A stretch of DNA of 64,000 nucleotides from Bradyrhizobium sp. JYMT SZCCT0428 (GCF_018131075.1 NZ_JAFCLS010000018.1:1-64000); one strand, 5' to 3'. Positions 20,948-29,566 are shown, counted from the stretch's first letter. The notes: generated by a model not told the origin, from the letters alone. Program-made: numbers and translations.

Positions 20948-21526
20948 ATGTCTGCCCCTAGTACTACCAAATTGATTGAAGCGTCCGCCGTTCTCCAGCC
21001 CTCCTGCCGCAAGACCGCTGCCCACGCGCTCACCATCGTGCGCGACGGCGTCATCACCGGCGAGGGCCCGACCACCAAGGGCCGTATCCATTTTTCCCGC
21101 GCGCTCGATGCCGATGACGCCGCCTGGTGCGCGCGCATCTTGACCGCATCCGCTGTCGAGCATCAGCCGGTCAGCCGCGCCGAAGCCGAGGCGTTGTTCG
21201 AAATCAGCGACGCCGCCGCCGAGCGCAGCGACGATGGCCGTTTCGACGACCTGCTGGCCAAGGCGATCGCCCATCATGCAGCGTCCGAATCCGGCCTGCC
21301 GGTGCCGCCGCGCACGATTGCCCTGTCGCCGGACACCGACATCGAAAGCTGGGCCCCCGCCAAGGCCGTCAACATCGACACCAAGGTGCTGGAGTGGATT
21401 GCCGCCCAGATGCGCGGCAAGCGCCGCTCCAACCACGCGCTGGCCGCGATGGTCGCGACCCTGGTCGGCGCCGCCGCACTGCCGCTCGCGCAGCTGCCGG
21501 GCATGCTGGACATGGGGATGATGTAA
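20948..21526 (+). CDS. Hypothetical protein with C-terminal membrane anchor
   Basis: This 192-residue protein starts at ATG 20948 (MSAPSTTKLIEASAVLQ). Its body is soluble and alpha-helical, with many acidic residues (SRAEAEALFEISDAAAERSD). The C-terminal 25 residues form one hydrophobic helix (ALAAMVATLVGAAALPLAQL), suggesting a tail-anchored inner-membrane protein. I do not recognise the family. Two 18-bp repeats and a Crp-like palindrome upstream suggest tight regulation. A terminator follows. Confidence 0.6.
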   Translation: MSAPSTTKLIEASAVLQPSCRKTAAHALTIVRDGVITGEGPTTKGRIHFSRALDADDAAWCARILTASAVEHQPVSRAEAEALFEISDAAAERSDDGRFDDLLAKAIAHHAASESGLPVPPRTIALSPDTDIESWAPAKAVNIDTKVLEWIAAQMRGKRRSNHALAAMVATLVGAAALPLAQLPGMLDMGMM

Positions 21527-21554
21527 CGTCATTCTCGCATCGTTGAATTCAAAG

Positions 21555-21581
21555 CGGCGGGGATTTTCCCCGCCGTTTTTT
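21555..21581 (+). terminator. Intrinsic terminator
   Basis: CGGCGGGGA (21555-21563) and TCCCCGCCG (21567-21575) are followed by TTTTTTG. It closes the gene at 20948. Confidence 0.9.
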
Positions 21582-21609
21582 GTTTGGCGGGGCAGGGGGG
21601 TCAATGGGA

Positions 21610-21681
21610 CATTGCGAGCGCAGCAAAGCAATCCATCAGGCCACTTGCGGAGATATGGATTGCTTCGCTGCGCTCGCAATG
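21610..21681. repeat. Dispersed palindromic repeat (CATTGCGAGCG type)
   Basis: CATTGCGAGCGCAGCAAAGC followed by AATCCAT is mirrored by ATGGATTGC and TTCGCTGCGCTCGCAATG about 20 bases away. The same unit occurs at 43119-43199. It lies directly after a terminator, as such intergenic palindromes often do. Confidence 0.8.
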
Positions 21682-21689
21682 ACGGAGAT

Positions 21690-22110
21690 ACAGTTTCGCA
21701 TTCTCGCGGCACGATCTGCCCGAGGTTTGCAGGTAATCTTCGCTCCCTCGAAGATCAGAGGGGGCAGGGAATGCCGGATGCGCGCTGCACCCGCGGTCTC
21801 GTGTGCGATTGTGCAACAAGATGGTGCACACGAGCATACAGGGCAGCGGAGAGCATCCGACATTCCCTGCGCAATGGCCTTACGGCTTATGACGCGCTCT
21901 CCCCGGTGAGACGGCCTCTATTGCCACCGTCACTCCTCGGAAGCGTTAGCTTCCTCAGAGCTTGACGCCGTTACGGGCGCCAGGACCACACGCTTTCGCC
22001 GTACGCCTTTGCCGCGACCGTCAATCGCAACATCAGCGTCCACCGCAACCCGTCCCTCGTTGTGACGATGGCCAACGCCCCTCTGAGTGGGACGGGATGG
22101 CTATTGATGT
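21690..22110. repeat. Likely dispersed non-coding repeat element
   Basis: This ~420-bp block has several overlapping open frames on both strands, none with a ribosome site or plausible protein. Its translated shadows (for example DGMAIDVQVIWGRRKGKYF at its right end) are strings I recall as recurrent spurious proteins in Bradyrhizobium-group genomes. I take it as a multicopy intergenic element; copy number cannot be verified from this window. Confidence 0.45.
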
Positions 22111-22148
22111 GCAGGTGATTTGGGGTCGAAGGAAAGGGAAATATTTTT

Positions 22149-22189
22149 GATTTACAGAAATTTGGGACTTGACATGGTTTCTGTAAATC
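22149..22189. promoter_or_regulatory. 12-bp inverted repeat spanning a TTGACA box
   Basis: GATTTACAGAAA (22149-22160) and TTTCTGTAAATC (22178-22189) are perfect 12-bp arms with a 17-bp spacer. TTGACA at 22169-22174 lies inside. A regulator bound here would block or remodel a promoter reading right, toward the caspase-like gene. Confidence 0.5.
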
Positions 22190-22265
22190 GGAAGTAGTCT
22201 GCCCGACGGGCGACACTGAGCGGATTTTTGGCTCGGTGCGGTAATCGAAACCAGCCGCCAGAGAG

Positions 22266-22281
22266 TGTGACGTATATCACG
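22266..22281. promoter_or_regulatory. Crp-like site upstream of caspase-like gene
   Basis: TGTGACGTATATCACG fits TGTGA-N6-TCAC(A). It is 84 bp upstream of the ATG at 22365. Confidence 0.5.
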
Positions 22282-22364
22282 CTAGCTGCTCGGCCTGTTG
22301 TGCATTGTGATCACGAGATTCGGTTGTTAGTGTCGGTTTTTACTGCCGATTTGGAAATTTTTTG

Positions 22365-24215
22365 ATGCGCGCGTTGCTAGGCATCTTTTTGACGGCTGGG
22401 CTCATCTTCCTGGCTGGCCAGCCCGCGTTTGCGGACAAGCGCGTGGCGCTGGTGATCGGCAACTCCTCCTACCGGAACGTGGCCAAGCTCAACAATCCTG
22501 CGAACGATGCGGCGGCCGTTGCCGCGATGCTCAAGTCGGCAGGCTTTGACGCGGTCGAGTCCAAACTGGACCTGACCGTCGGCGAATTGCGCAAGACGCT
22601 GCGTGACTTCGGCAACAGGAGCCGCGATGCCGATGTCGCGGTCATCTATTATGCCGGCCACGGCATCGAGCTTGACGGCACCAACTACCTCATTCCGGTC
22701 GACGCGACGCTCGAGACCGATACAGATGTTCTGGATGAGGCGCTGTCGCTCGACCGTGTGCTGGTTGCGGTCGAACCGGCCAAACAACTGCGGCTGGTCA
22801 TCCTCGACGCTTGCCGGGACAACCCGTTTACAAAAAGCATGAAGCGAACGATCGCGTCACGCGCGATTGGGCGTGGCCTTGCCAAGGTCGAACCTTCCAG
22901 CCCCAACACCATGATTGCATTTGCGGCTAAAGCCGGTTCAACCGCATCCGATGGCTATGGCAAGAACAGTCCATTCGCAGCCGCGCTGGTCAATTACCTT
23001 GCCAAGCCGGGCCTTGATCTTCGCAAGGCGTTCGGTTTCGTGCGTGACGATGTCTTGAAGGCAACCAATAATGCGCAAGAGCCGTTCGTGTATGGCTCCT
23101 TGGGCGGCAACGACGTAACGCTGGTGCCAGCCCCGCCTGCCGCTGTCGCTGCGCCGGTCGATCAGGACGCCACGATGCGGCGCGACTATGAATTTGCCGA
23201 TCGGGTCGGGACAAAACCCGTATGGGATGCCTTCATCGAGAGGTATCCTTCGGGCTTCTTTACCGCGCTTGCCAAGGCACAGCGTGACAAGCTCGCGGCG
23301 GAAGCTGCGCGGATAGATGCAACCAACAAGGCCAAAGCCGCCCAGGAGGAGCAGGCCAGGCTTGCGGCCGAGGGAGCCAGAGCGGCCGAGCAAGTGAAGG
23401 CCGCCGAGCAAGCCAAGGCTGCCGAAAAGGCACGGCTCGCGGCGGAAGCGGCCAAGAAAGCCGAAGATGCCAAAGTTGCCGAAGCCGAACGCGTCAAAGC
23501 CGCGGCACAGGCCAAGGCAGCGGAAAAGGAAGCCGAACGTGTCAAGGCGGCCGCAGCCGTCAACGCTGCGAGAGAGGCGAAGCTGGCGGCCGAATTAAAA
23601 ATCAGGGAAGAAAAGGCTGCTGCTGAACAAAAGGCCAAGGAAGAAAAGCTTGCCGCACTGACGCCACCGGCTGACAAATCGGACCAACAAACGGCAGTTG
23701 ATCTTCCACGTTCCTTACAGGTCGAATTGCGGAGAGTTGGTTGCAACACAGGCGCGGTAGACGGCAACTGGAACGCGGCGTCGCAGCGGTCGCTTGATCT
23801 ATTCAGCAAGTACGCGGGCGTGAAGCTTGATGTGAGGGTCGCCAGCGTCGACGCACTCGACCTTGTCAAGAGCAATACGGCGCGCGTTTGTCCGCTGATT
23901 TGCGAACACGGGTTCAAGGCCGATGGCGAACGCTGCACAAGGATTACGTGCAGGCCAGGCTACGAGGTCGGCGACGACAACATTTGCGAAAAGATTGAAG
24001 TGAAAAAGCCGACGGCAAAACGCGAAGAGCCGAAGCGTGAAAGGTCGGAACGTGCGAAGGCAGCAACTCCAGCAGAAAAGCCGCAGGCTTCGGGGCAAAT
24101 CATTTGCGGTTCGGGGGGCTGCAGGCCTGTCCAAAAAGGGTGCAGAATTGTTCAGGGTAGTGGCCTGCATGGGGTTACCACCCTTAACAGCGGACAACGC
24201 GAGGAATGCCACTAG
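22365..24215 (+). CDS. Secreted caspase-like (peptidase C14) protein with cysteine-rich tail
   Basis: This 616-residue protein has a signal peptide (MRALLGIFLTAGLIFLAGQP, cut after AFA). A p20-type caspase domain follows, with catalytic His99 in YYAGHG and Cys150 in LDACRDNP. Then come a helical Ala/Lys/Glu coiled coil at about 305-445, a short domain around residues 450-500 whose LQVELRRVGCNTGAVDGNWN resembles peptidoglycan-binding repeats, and a cysteine-rich C-terminus (CPLICEHGFKADGERC, CRPGYEVGDDNIC). Orthocaspases cleave after basic or acidic residues; the substrate here is unknown. The start is ATG 22365, one codon after an in-frame TTG. It is a single gene with two candidate operator motifs upstream. 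Confidence 0.85.
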   Translation: MRALLGIFLTAGLIFLAGQPAFADKRVALVIGNSSYRNVAKLNNPANDAAAVAAMLKSAGFDAVESKLDLTVGELRKTLRDFGNRSRDADVAVIYYAGHGIELDGTNYLIPVDATLETDTDVLDEALSLDRVLVAVEPAKQLRLVILDACRDNPFTKSMKRTIASRAIGRGLAKVEPSSPNTMIAFAAKAGSTASDGYGKNSPFAAALVNYLAKPGLDLRKAFGFVRDDVLKATNNAQEPFVYGSLGGNDVTLVPAPPAAVAAPVDQDATMRRDYEFADRVGTKPVWDAFIERYPSGFFTALAKAQRDKLAAEAARIDATNKAKAAQEEQARLAAEGARAAEQVKAAEQAKAAEKARLAAEAAKKAEDAKVAEAERVKAAAQAKAAEKEAERVKAAAAVNAAREAKLAAELKIREEKAAAEQKAKEEKLAALTPPADKSDQQTAVDLPRSLQVELRRVGCNTGAVDGNWNAASQRSLDLFSKYAGVKLDVRVASVDALDLVKSNTARVCPLICEHGFKADGERCTRITCRPGYEVGDDNICEKIEVKKPTAKREEPKRERSERAKAATPAEKPQASGQIICGSGGCRPVQKGCRIVQGSGLHGVTTLNSGQREECH

Positions 24216-24312
24216 GGCGTAAGGACTGTTGCGCCGCTACGGCGCCGTGGGCGGGCCATTGAGTTGAGTTCCGGGCCTTTAATTCCCGACCCGGCACCCC
24301 ATATAGAGTGCC

Positions 24313-24462
24313 ATGGCACAATGGAAAGCATCTGTCGCGCGGCAACCACCGATGACCAAGGCGGAACTGCGGGAGATGCTGACCGACGCGGTCCGCAACA
24401 CGCAGCCCGGTGCTGACCAAGAGCCGAAACGCTCCCCGAAGGTCGAGAACGATCGGCCCTGA
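24313..24462 (+). CDS. Small hypothetical protein
   Basis: This 49-residue frame begins MAQWKASVARQPPMTKAELR and continues EMLTDAVRNTQPGADQEPKR to a TGA. An alternative start at the second ATG (MTKAELREML) gives 36 residues. It is helical at first and then disordered, a small type I know from Bradyrhizobium; no function is assigned. It lies about 80 bp before another small gene on the same strand. Confidence 0.5.
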   Translation: MAQWKASVARQPPMTKAELREMLTDAVRNTQPGADQEPKRSPKVENDRP

Positions 24463-24542
24463 CGGGCCGCCCGACGATATATCCGCGGCAGTTGCGGTCG
24501 ATCCGAACGTCTTGGCCTCGCAAGTTTCACAGGGAATAGCGT

Positions 24543-24779
24543 ATGCGGCTGGTTGCCAAACCCACCGAACAAGAGATCATCGAGGGGCCGCAAGCGGTAT
24601 CCTTTCAGATCGCGAACGGAAACGCGCGGCAGCGCTGCATTCTGCAAACCGATCTTCCGACGCAGGCGCAGGCCCACAAATATCTGCTCACCAATTGGCC
24701 CGTGATCGAGCGGATGGCGCGCGAGGCTCTCGCGACCGGCATCCTTGACGATGGTCAAATCAAACTGGCCATGGTCTAG
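24543..24779 (+). CDS. Small hypothetical protein
   Basis: This 78-residue protein begins MRLVAKPTEQEIIEGPQAVS and has AHKYLLTNWPVIERMAREAL in its second half. Mixed strands then helix suggest a compact fold. I recognise no family. It is followed by a dispersed repeat at 24788. Confidence 0.5.
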   Translation: MRLVAKPTEQEIIEGPQAVSFQIANGNARQRCILQTDLPTQAQAHKYLLTNWPVIERMAREALATGILDDGQIKLAMV

Positions 24780-24787
24780 ATTCTTGT

Positions 24788-24880
24788 CTTGACGCGTTTT
24801 CTACGCAGATAAGTCTACGCAATCTGTGCGTAAGCTTGATTGCTATGCGAACCGCTGTCCACTTCGCTCGAAAACGCTAT
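24788..24880. repeat. Dispersed palindromic repeat, long form
   Basis: TTGACGCGTTTTCT starts the element and CCACTTCGCTCGAAAACGC ends it, as in the short forms at 36571 and 61500. In this copy about 38 extra bases (ACGCAGATAAGTCTACGCAA and onward) separate the two ends. The arms GCGTTTTC/GAAAACGC are complementary. Confidence 0.7.
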
Positions 24881-24926
24881 AGTCCGTTCAACAATCAATG
24901 TCGGTTTTGGTCTACAGGGAAAAGTC

Positions 24927-25106
24927 ATGCTCAAGGATCGCGAGAATATCCTGAATGCGCTTCGCGAGAAGCCGCTCAAGGTCTACGAGATCATGAAACG
25001 CGCCAACCTTCCGAATGAGGAAGCCTGCCAGTCGCTGCTTCTGAAAATGCGCGATGAGGGTCTGGTGAAATTCGACATCCACAAGGGACGCTGGCTTGCC
25101 GGATGA
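24927..25106 (+). CDS. Small winged-helix-like protein
   Basis: This 59-residue protein begins MLKDRENILNALREKPLKVY and has EEACQSLLLKMRDEGLVKFD, then IHKGRWLAG. This is the helix-helix-wing layout of a minimal winged helix as in MarR- or ArsR-like readers. AGGG lies upstream of the ATG at 24927, chosen over the longer frame. DNA binding is inferred. It lies directly after a dispersed repeat. Confidence 0.6.
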   Translation: MLKDRENILNALREKPLKVYEIMKRANLPNEEACQSLLLKMRDEGLVKFDIHKGRWLAG

Positions 25107-25167
25107 TGGCGCGGCGCGGCCGACACGCCGCGCCGAAAATCGATGCCGGCCCGAAGCTGGATCGCGG

Positions 25168-25278
25168 CTAATCTGGGCCGCGTGTGTCTCGAATGTCCCG
25201 CAAGAGCCAGGCGAGCACAAGAACCGATGGCGTCCACGCGAGTAGTGCTCCGATCAACATCGCTTGCGCGCTTGTCAT
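25168..25278 (-). CDS. Very small membrane protein
   Basis: This 36-residue frame starts MTSAQAMLIGALLAWTPSVL and continues VLAWLLRDIRDTRGPD, one membrane helix with a charged cytoplasmic tail. GGAGG lies just before the ATG, strongly supporting expression. Function unknown. It is convergent with the 24927 gene. Confidence 0.6.
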   Translation of the reverse strand: MTSAQAMLIGALLAWTPSVLVLAWLLRDIRDTRGPD

Positions 25279-25380
25279 GAGGGCTCCTCCACTTACGCTA
25301 TAGACAATTTCCACCTCGACGGTTTCGGCTCATCTCGGTCCGAGAGACAGCCTCCAGTCCGGAGCTGCCGCATCGCTGGA

Positions 25381-25566
25381 TCATTTTTGGTTTGCGACAG
25401 ACGGCTCGGGGCATTTGTAGAGCCATCTCCAGTAGGCCTTGTTACGATCCCGCTGACGCTTGCTGTGCTCGCGGCACCTGGACGAGCAGAATTGCCCGAA
25501 GCGCCAGCTGAAACGGACCAGCCCGAACGGGCGGTCGCAGTTCGGATTGTCGCAACGATTTGTCAT
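25381..25566 (-). CDS. Small zinc-finger-like protein (CDNPNC type)
   Basis: This 61-residue protein begins MTNRCDNPNCDRPFGLVRFS and has GQFCSSRCREHSKRQRDRN. Two cysteine pairs, C-x-x-x-x-C and C-x-x-x-C, are set 20 residues apart, as in FCS/MYM-like fingers, followed by a basic helix ending WRWLYKCPE. The ATG at 25566 overlaps the TGA of the upstream gene by 4 bp. A nucleic-acid role is likely but unproven. Confidence 0.65.
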   Translation of the reverse strand: MTNRCDNPNCDRPFGLVRFSWRFGQFCSSRCREHSKRQRDRNKAYWRWLYKCPEPSVANQK

Positions 25567-25727
25567 GATGCGGCCTCCGCATTCGATCGCAGGATCAGGC
25601 GAATGAATTTTTCCTGGCCTTGGCCGAGGCAAGAACGTCCGCAATAACGTTCACGCGCCGGATTTCGAAGACATACTATCTTGGGTTCTTCACTGTCGCA
25701 TTCGGAACAGCGTGGGCCTGTACGCAT
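25563..25727 (-). CDS. Small zinc-finger-like protein
   Basis: This 54-residue protein begins MRTGPRCSECDSEEPKIVCL and has RERYCGRSCLGQGQEKF. Cysteines at C-x-x-C and C-x-x-x-C positions suggest one zinc site. It shares its layout with the next protein (25381-25566) and overlaps its start, so the two are probably co-produced partners. The start at 25727 follows GGAGG, two codons after another candidate. Function unknown. Confidence 0.6.
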   Translation of the reverse strand: MRTGPRCSECDSEEPKIVCLRNPARERYCGRSCLGQGQEKFIRLILRSNAEAAS

Positions 25728-26003
25728 GGCGACCTCCTCCTGAGGAATTGCCATTCACTGATCGTGGTGTACTGGTTGTCGTGCCGTCGGATTTACCGGA
25801 GGGCGACGATGCCTCACTCTCGTTCCGTCCCGCCCCATATTCAACTTGTCTAGATGGTTGATCGGCTTATCCCTAGGTATGACCGGCCCGAAACTGCCAA
25901 TTTCGGTGGGATGGAATTGTTGTTCTGGCCCTGTTGCCGGACCGATCGGGATAGCGGCGCCAGATGCCGTGTTGACCCAATCGGATCGGGTCATCTGCTT
26001 TTT

Positions 26004-26381
26004 TTACTCGCCGTGCCCGCGCAGCGCGGCGTCGAGGCAGTTGATCAACGCCTCTCCCGTGAAGGGTTTGGTGAGAAAGCAGCTCGCGCCGGCCTTCAGT
26101 GCCTGCATGCGCGCGCTCTCGGTCGCGAAAGCGGTGATGAAAATGAATGGCAGCCGGTATCCGTCGGCAACCAGGTGAGCCTGCAGTTCGAGACCGCTCA
26201 TGACCGGCATTTGAATATCTGCGATCACGCACGAGGTGTCATGCAGATGAGGCGACCGCAGGAACGCCCCGGCCGATTCAAAGGTGTGAACGACGTATCC
26301 AAGCGTTCGCACGAGATTGTAGGTCGCGGTGCGAACGGAGCCGTCATCGTCAATGATTGAAATCACGGGTGGGTTGGCCAA
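26004..26381 (-). CDS. Single-domain response regulator
   Basis: This 125-residue receiver domain has the acidic pocket DDD near residues 11-13, the phospho-acceptor Asp55 in VIADIQMPVMSGLELQ, and Lys105 in FLTKPF. There is no output domain, so it probably passes phosphate to or competes with other proteins. It lies 134 bp downstream of a FixJ-like gene on the same strand, and the hybrid and PAS kinases of this region are candidate partners. Confidence 0.9.
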   Translation of the reverse strand: MANPPVISIIDDDGSVRTATYNLVRTLGYVVHTFESAGAFLRSPHLHDTSCVIADIQMPVMSGLELQAHLVADGYRLPFIFITAFATESARMQALKAGASCFLTKPFTGEALINCLDAALRGHGE

Positions 26382-26515
26382 AGCGGTGCTTCCTGACGTG
26401 CCGGCAGAATGCCTCTTGCTGCAAGCCGCTTGAGGGCAGAGTGCGTCGCAAATCAGGGGCGGAAAATCATACTTAGGTTTGCAGGACGGGGGGTGGATCG
26501 CTCAACGACCCGCCG

Positions 26516-27181
26516 CTATTGCGGCGGCGCCGGGCGCTGTATTTCGAGCGCCTGGGCCATCTTCACCAGATCGGCCAGCGATTTCGCGGCCATTTTTCTC
26601 ATGATGTTGCCGCGGTGTATCTTCACGGTGATCTCGGCAATGCCGATTTCGGCCGCGATCTGCTTGTTCATGAGCCCGGTCGTGACCAGTGCCATCACCT
26701 CGCGCTCCCGGGCAGTCAAGGTCGCGAACAGCGCGTGCAGGTCGGAGCGGATCTTTGCTTCATTCCGGCTGTTTCGATCGCGTTCGATGGCCGCCGTCAC
26801 GGCATCCAGCATGTCCTGATCGCGGAATGGCTTGGTCAAAAAGTCGACAGCCCCGGCCTTCATGGCCCTGACCGTCATCGGGATATCACCGTGGCCCGTC
26901 ATGAAGACGATGGGAATGTGAATGCCTGCCTTGGCAAGGTCGGCCTGAAAGTCGAGGCCGCTCAGCCGAGGCAACCTGATGTCAAGGATCAGGCAGCTCG
27001 GAACGTCCGGCAGCTTGCTCTGCAGAAATTCAGCGCCCGAACCGAACACTTCGACGCGCAAGCCCACCGAGCGGAAAAGATTCCGGAGCGCTTCACGCAC
27101 CGACACGTCATCGTCGACAACATAGACGATCGGCTCGTCCGGGCCGCCAACGTTGCGAGGCGAGTTTGAGCGGGGGGTCAC
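26516..27181 (-). CDS. FixJ-family response regulator (REC-LuxR HTH)
   Basis: This 221-residue protein has a receiver domain (DDD at 23-25, Asp67 in CLILDIRLPRLSG, FLTKPF) and a LuxR-type HTH at the end (LTAREREVMALVTTGLMNKQ, then IHRGNIMRKMAAKSLADLV). FixJ-type proteins activate or repress when phosphorylated. The kinase gene is immediately upstream; its TGA overlaps the ATG here by 4 bp, so kinase and regulator are a pair. Target genes are unknown; it is not FixJ itself, as no fix genes are near. Confidence 0.93.
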   Translation of the reverse strand: MTPRSNSPRNVGGPDEPIVYVVDDDVSVREALRNLFRSVGLRVEVFGSGAEFLQSKLPDVPSCLILDIRLPRLSGLDFQADLAKAGIHIPIVFMTGHGDIPMTVRAMKAGAVDFLTKPFRDQDMLDAVTAAIERDRNSRNEAKIRSDLHALFATLTAREREVMALVTTGLMNKQIAAEIGIAEITVKIHRGNIMRKMAAKSLADLVKMAQALEIQRPAPPQ

Positions 27182-28932
27182 GGCGTATGGTCCTCTGGAT
27201 GCATCGGCAGGCTGAACTGAAACGTCGCGCCGGGCCCGACATTGATGGAGGCCGACAGTCGCCCGCCATGGGACTCGACGATTGATCGGCAGATCGACAG
27301 GCCCATGCCCATGCCGTCGGATTTGGTAGTGAAGAAGGGGGCGAACAGCCGGTCGGCATTCTGAATGGCCAATCCGACACCGGAGTCTGTTACCGTGACC
27401 AGAATCTGGTGGGCGTCATCCTGGTGCGTCCGGATCGCCAGCTTGCGCGGTCGGTCGGTGACCGGTTGCATCGCTTCAATGGCGTTGATGACGAGATTGA
27501 GGATGACCTGCTGCAGCTGAATCCGATCGCCGAGGACCGGGCTGAGAGCAGGAGCGAGGTCCTTCCGCAGCACGATCCGGTGGCTGAACAGTTCGCGATG
27601 CAGCAAGGTGACCACCTCATTGACGACCGCATTGATGTCGAGAGGCGCTTTCTGATCGGCGGTCTTGCTTACCAGCCCGCGGACGCGCTGGATCACTTCG
27701 CCCGCCCGGTTGCCGTCATCGACAATCGAGGCCAGGGCGCTGCGCGCTTCCTGCAGTTCGGGAGTGTCGCGATCGAGCCAACGCAGGGCGGCCGAGGCGT
27801 TGGCAACGACGGCGGCCAGCGGCTGGTTCACTTCATGGGCAATCGACGCGGCCAGCTCCCCGAGCGCCGTCACGCGCGTGACATGCGCCAGTTCAGCCTG
27901 TGCCTCGTGCAGTTTCTCCTCCGCTCGCCTTCGTGCCGTGACGTCCGTCACCGCGCCGACAAATTCGATGCCATCAGATGCATCGGTTACGGCATGCGCC
28001 GTTGCGTGGACATATTTGACCGAGCCGCCGGGCATCAGCAATCGATATTCGTGATCGAAATCCCTGCCGTCGCGGGACGCCCGGTCGATGGTCTGTTGCG
28101 CGCCCGCTCGATCATCGGGATGAATGCGTCCAATGACCGTGTCGAGTGCGACAGAAGGCGACTTTTCAAAGCCGAATATCCTGAAGGTTTCGTCCGACCA
28201 GATGATTTCGCCGGTGGCGACGCGCCAGCCGAAGCTGCCAGTGTGGCTCAATCGCTGTGCTTCGGCCAAGTAGTTTCCACTCTGCCGCAAGGCGTTTTCG
28301 GCTTCCTTGCGCTCGGTGATGTCCTCGCATGCGATCAGCACGATCAGCCGGTCATCCTGCCGTCGCACGGCTTTCGCGTTTTCACGAACCCACAGCGCCG
28401 AACCGTCCTTGCGGACCTTTCGGATCTCCCAGCTATGGGTTTGCCCGATATGCGCCAGACAGATTTCAACGCTTTTTCGCACCGTGTCCCGGTCTGCTTC
28501 AAAGAAGACCCCGAGCACCGGTTGTCCCCGCAATTCGCTGACGAGATAGCCGAGCTGGGCGGCACCAAATGTGTTGACCGACAGGACGATGCCGTCCGCA
28601 TCGACCATGAAATACATCACGGGGTTATGCTCGAAGACCTCCTTCCACTGCGCCTCGCTCTCGCGCAGGGCTTCTATTGCGCGCTGTTCCGCGCTTGCCC
28701 GGCTCTCAAGCGCGGCTTCCATCTGCCTGCGGGTGCTCCCTACCAGGTGCATCACGATCAATGAAGCGAGAAATAGGGCGAGGAGCAGCACGACGGCAAT
28801 CAGATAGTCGGCAACCTCCGGGGCGGGACCGAGCACGAGCCAGATGCAAGCCGCCGTCAACGATGCCAGCGCCATGCCGCCGAGCAGCGATTGCTCGGCC
28901 GAGCGCCGGGATTTTAATATCTGGTTACGCAT
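27178..28932 (-). CDS. PAS-domain sensor histidine kinase
   Basis: This 584-residue protein has two predicted membrane spans within about 20-70, two PAS domains at about 95-220 and 235-350 (the second with SGNYLAEAQRLSHTGSFGWR), then HisKA with His about residue 368 in SIAHEVNQPLAA, and HATPase with N-box LNLVINAIEAM and G-boxes TDSGVGL and GMGMGLS. Sensing is probably cytoplasmic or membrane-proximal through the PAS domains; the cue is unknown. The start at 28932 was chosen over an upstream frame of 24 residues. It is coupled to the FixJ-like gene by a 4-bp overlap. Confidence 0.88.
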   Translation of the reverse strand: MRNQILKSRRSAEQSLLGGMALASLTAACIWLVLGPAPEVADYLIAVVLLLALFLASLIVMHLVGSTRRQMEAALESRASAEQRAIEALRESEAQWKEVFEHNPVMYFMVDADGIVLSVNTFGAAQLGYLVSELRGQPVLGVFFEADRDTVRKSVEICLAHIGQTHSWEIRKVRKDGSALWVRENAKAVRRQDDRLIVLIACEDITERKEAENALRQSGNYLAEAQRLSHTGSFGWRVATGEIIWSDETFRIFGFEKSPSVALDTVIGRIHPDDRAGAQQTIDRASRDGRDFDHEYRLLMPGGSVKYVHATAHAVTDASDGIEFVGAVTDVTARRRAEEKLHEAQAELAHVTRVTALGELAASIAHEVNQPLAAVVANASAALRWLDRDTPELQEARSALASIVDDGNRAGEVIQRVRGLVSKTADQKAPLDINAVVNEVVTLLHRELFSHRIVLRKDLAPALSPVLGDRIQLQQVILNLVINAIEAMQPVTDRPRKLAIRTHQDDAHQILVTVTDSGVGLAIQNADRLFAPFFTTKSDGMGMGLSICRSIVESHGGRLSASINVGPGATFQFSLPMHPEDHTP

Positions 28933-29492
28933 GGCATTCGGCCGTCCGGCCCCGCGCCGCGTCGTCAGGTGATCATCACCATCGACGGCAACACGTGGCC
29001 CCACGAGTGGGCCGTATCCTAACAGCTTTTCCAGGCCCGGAGGTATGGTGCATCGCGATACGCAGGTGGCTCAAAGCGCTTGACGGTCGCGGCCGTTCGT
29101 CGCGCCTGCAAGCCCCGGTTGACGATCGCGGAACGCGCAATGTCGACAACTGGATATCACTGCGGGAGGAGGTGGGCGCTCGTTGTCCCTCGCAAGGCTC
29201 AGGCCGCTGATCCTAAACCTAAGTATGCTCCTCTCACCCAAATGTAACGTGCATATCAACCTCCGTTCAATGGTTCGGCGATTCTCCGCGACTAGGCTGG
29301 CGCGATAGCCGAGCAGCAGCAGGTTTCTCGCGCCGTCGCTCTTGCTGATTGAACGTTGAACCTCGGCGCCGCTGTCCGGGATAGTCGCATTGTAAACATC
29401 GCTTGCGTAACGACCGCCGTCTCGTGCCGCCACAAATTCGGGGATTGAGATGCCAAAGCCAAGCCTGCAATTGATCCACTGTTCGAACGACA
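28933..29492. other. Stretch with no firm gene
   Basis: A 140-codon minus-strand frame (29071-29493) begins MSFEQWINCRLGFGISIPEF and looks protein-like for about 70 residues, then becomes proline/arginine-rich and random. A real but decayed gene is possible. The remaining sequence has no family signal. Confidence 0.35.
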
Positions 29493-29566
29493 TTCGCCCG
29501 GGCGCAAGACGCCGGCAGGACAGCACCAGCTTCCAACCATATGTTATTCCTGGAGGCGCGCGATCC

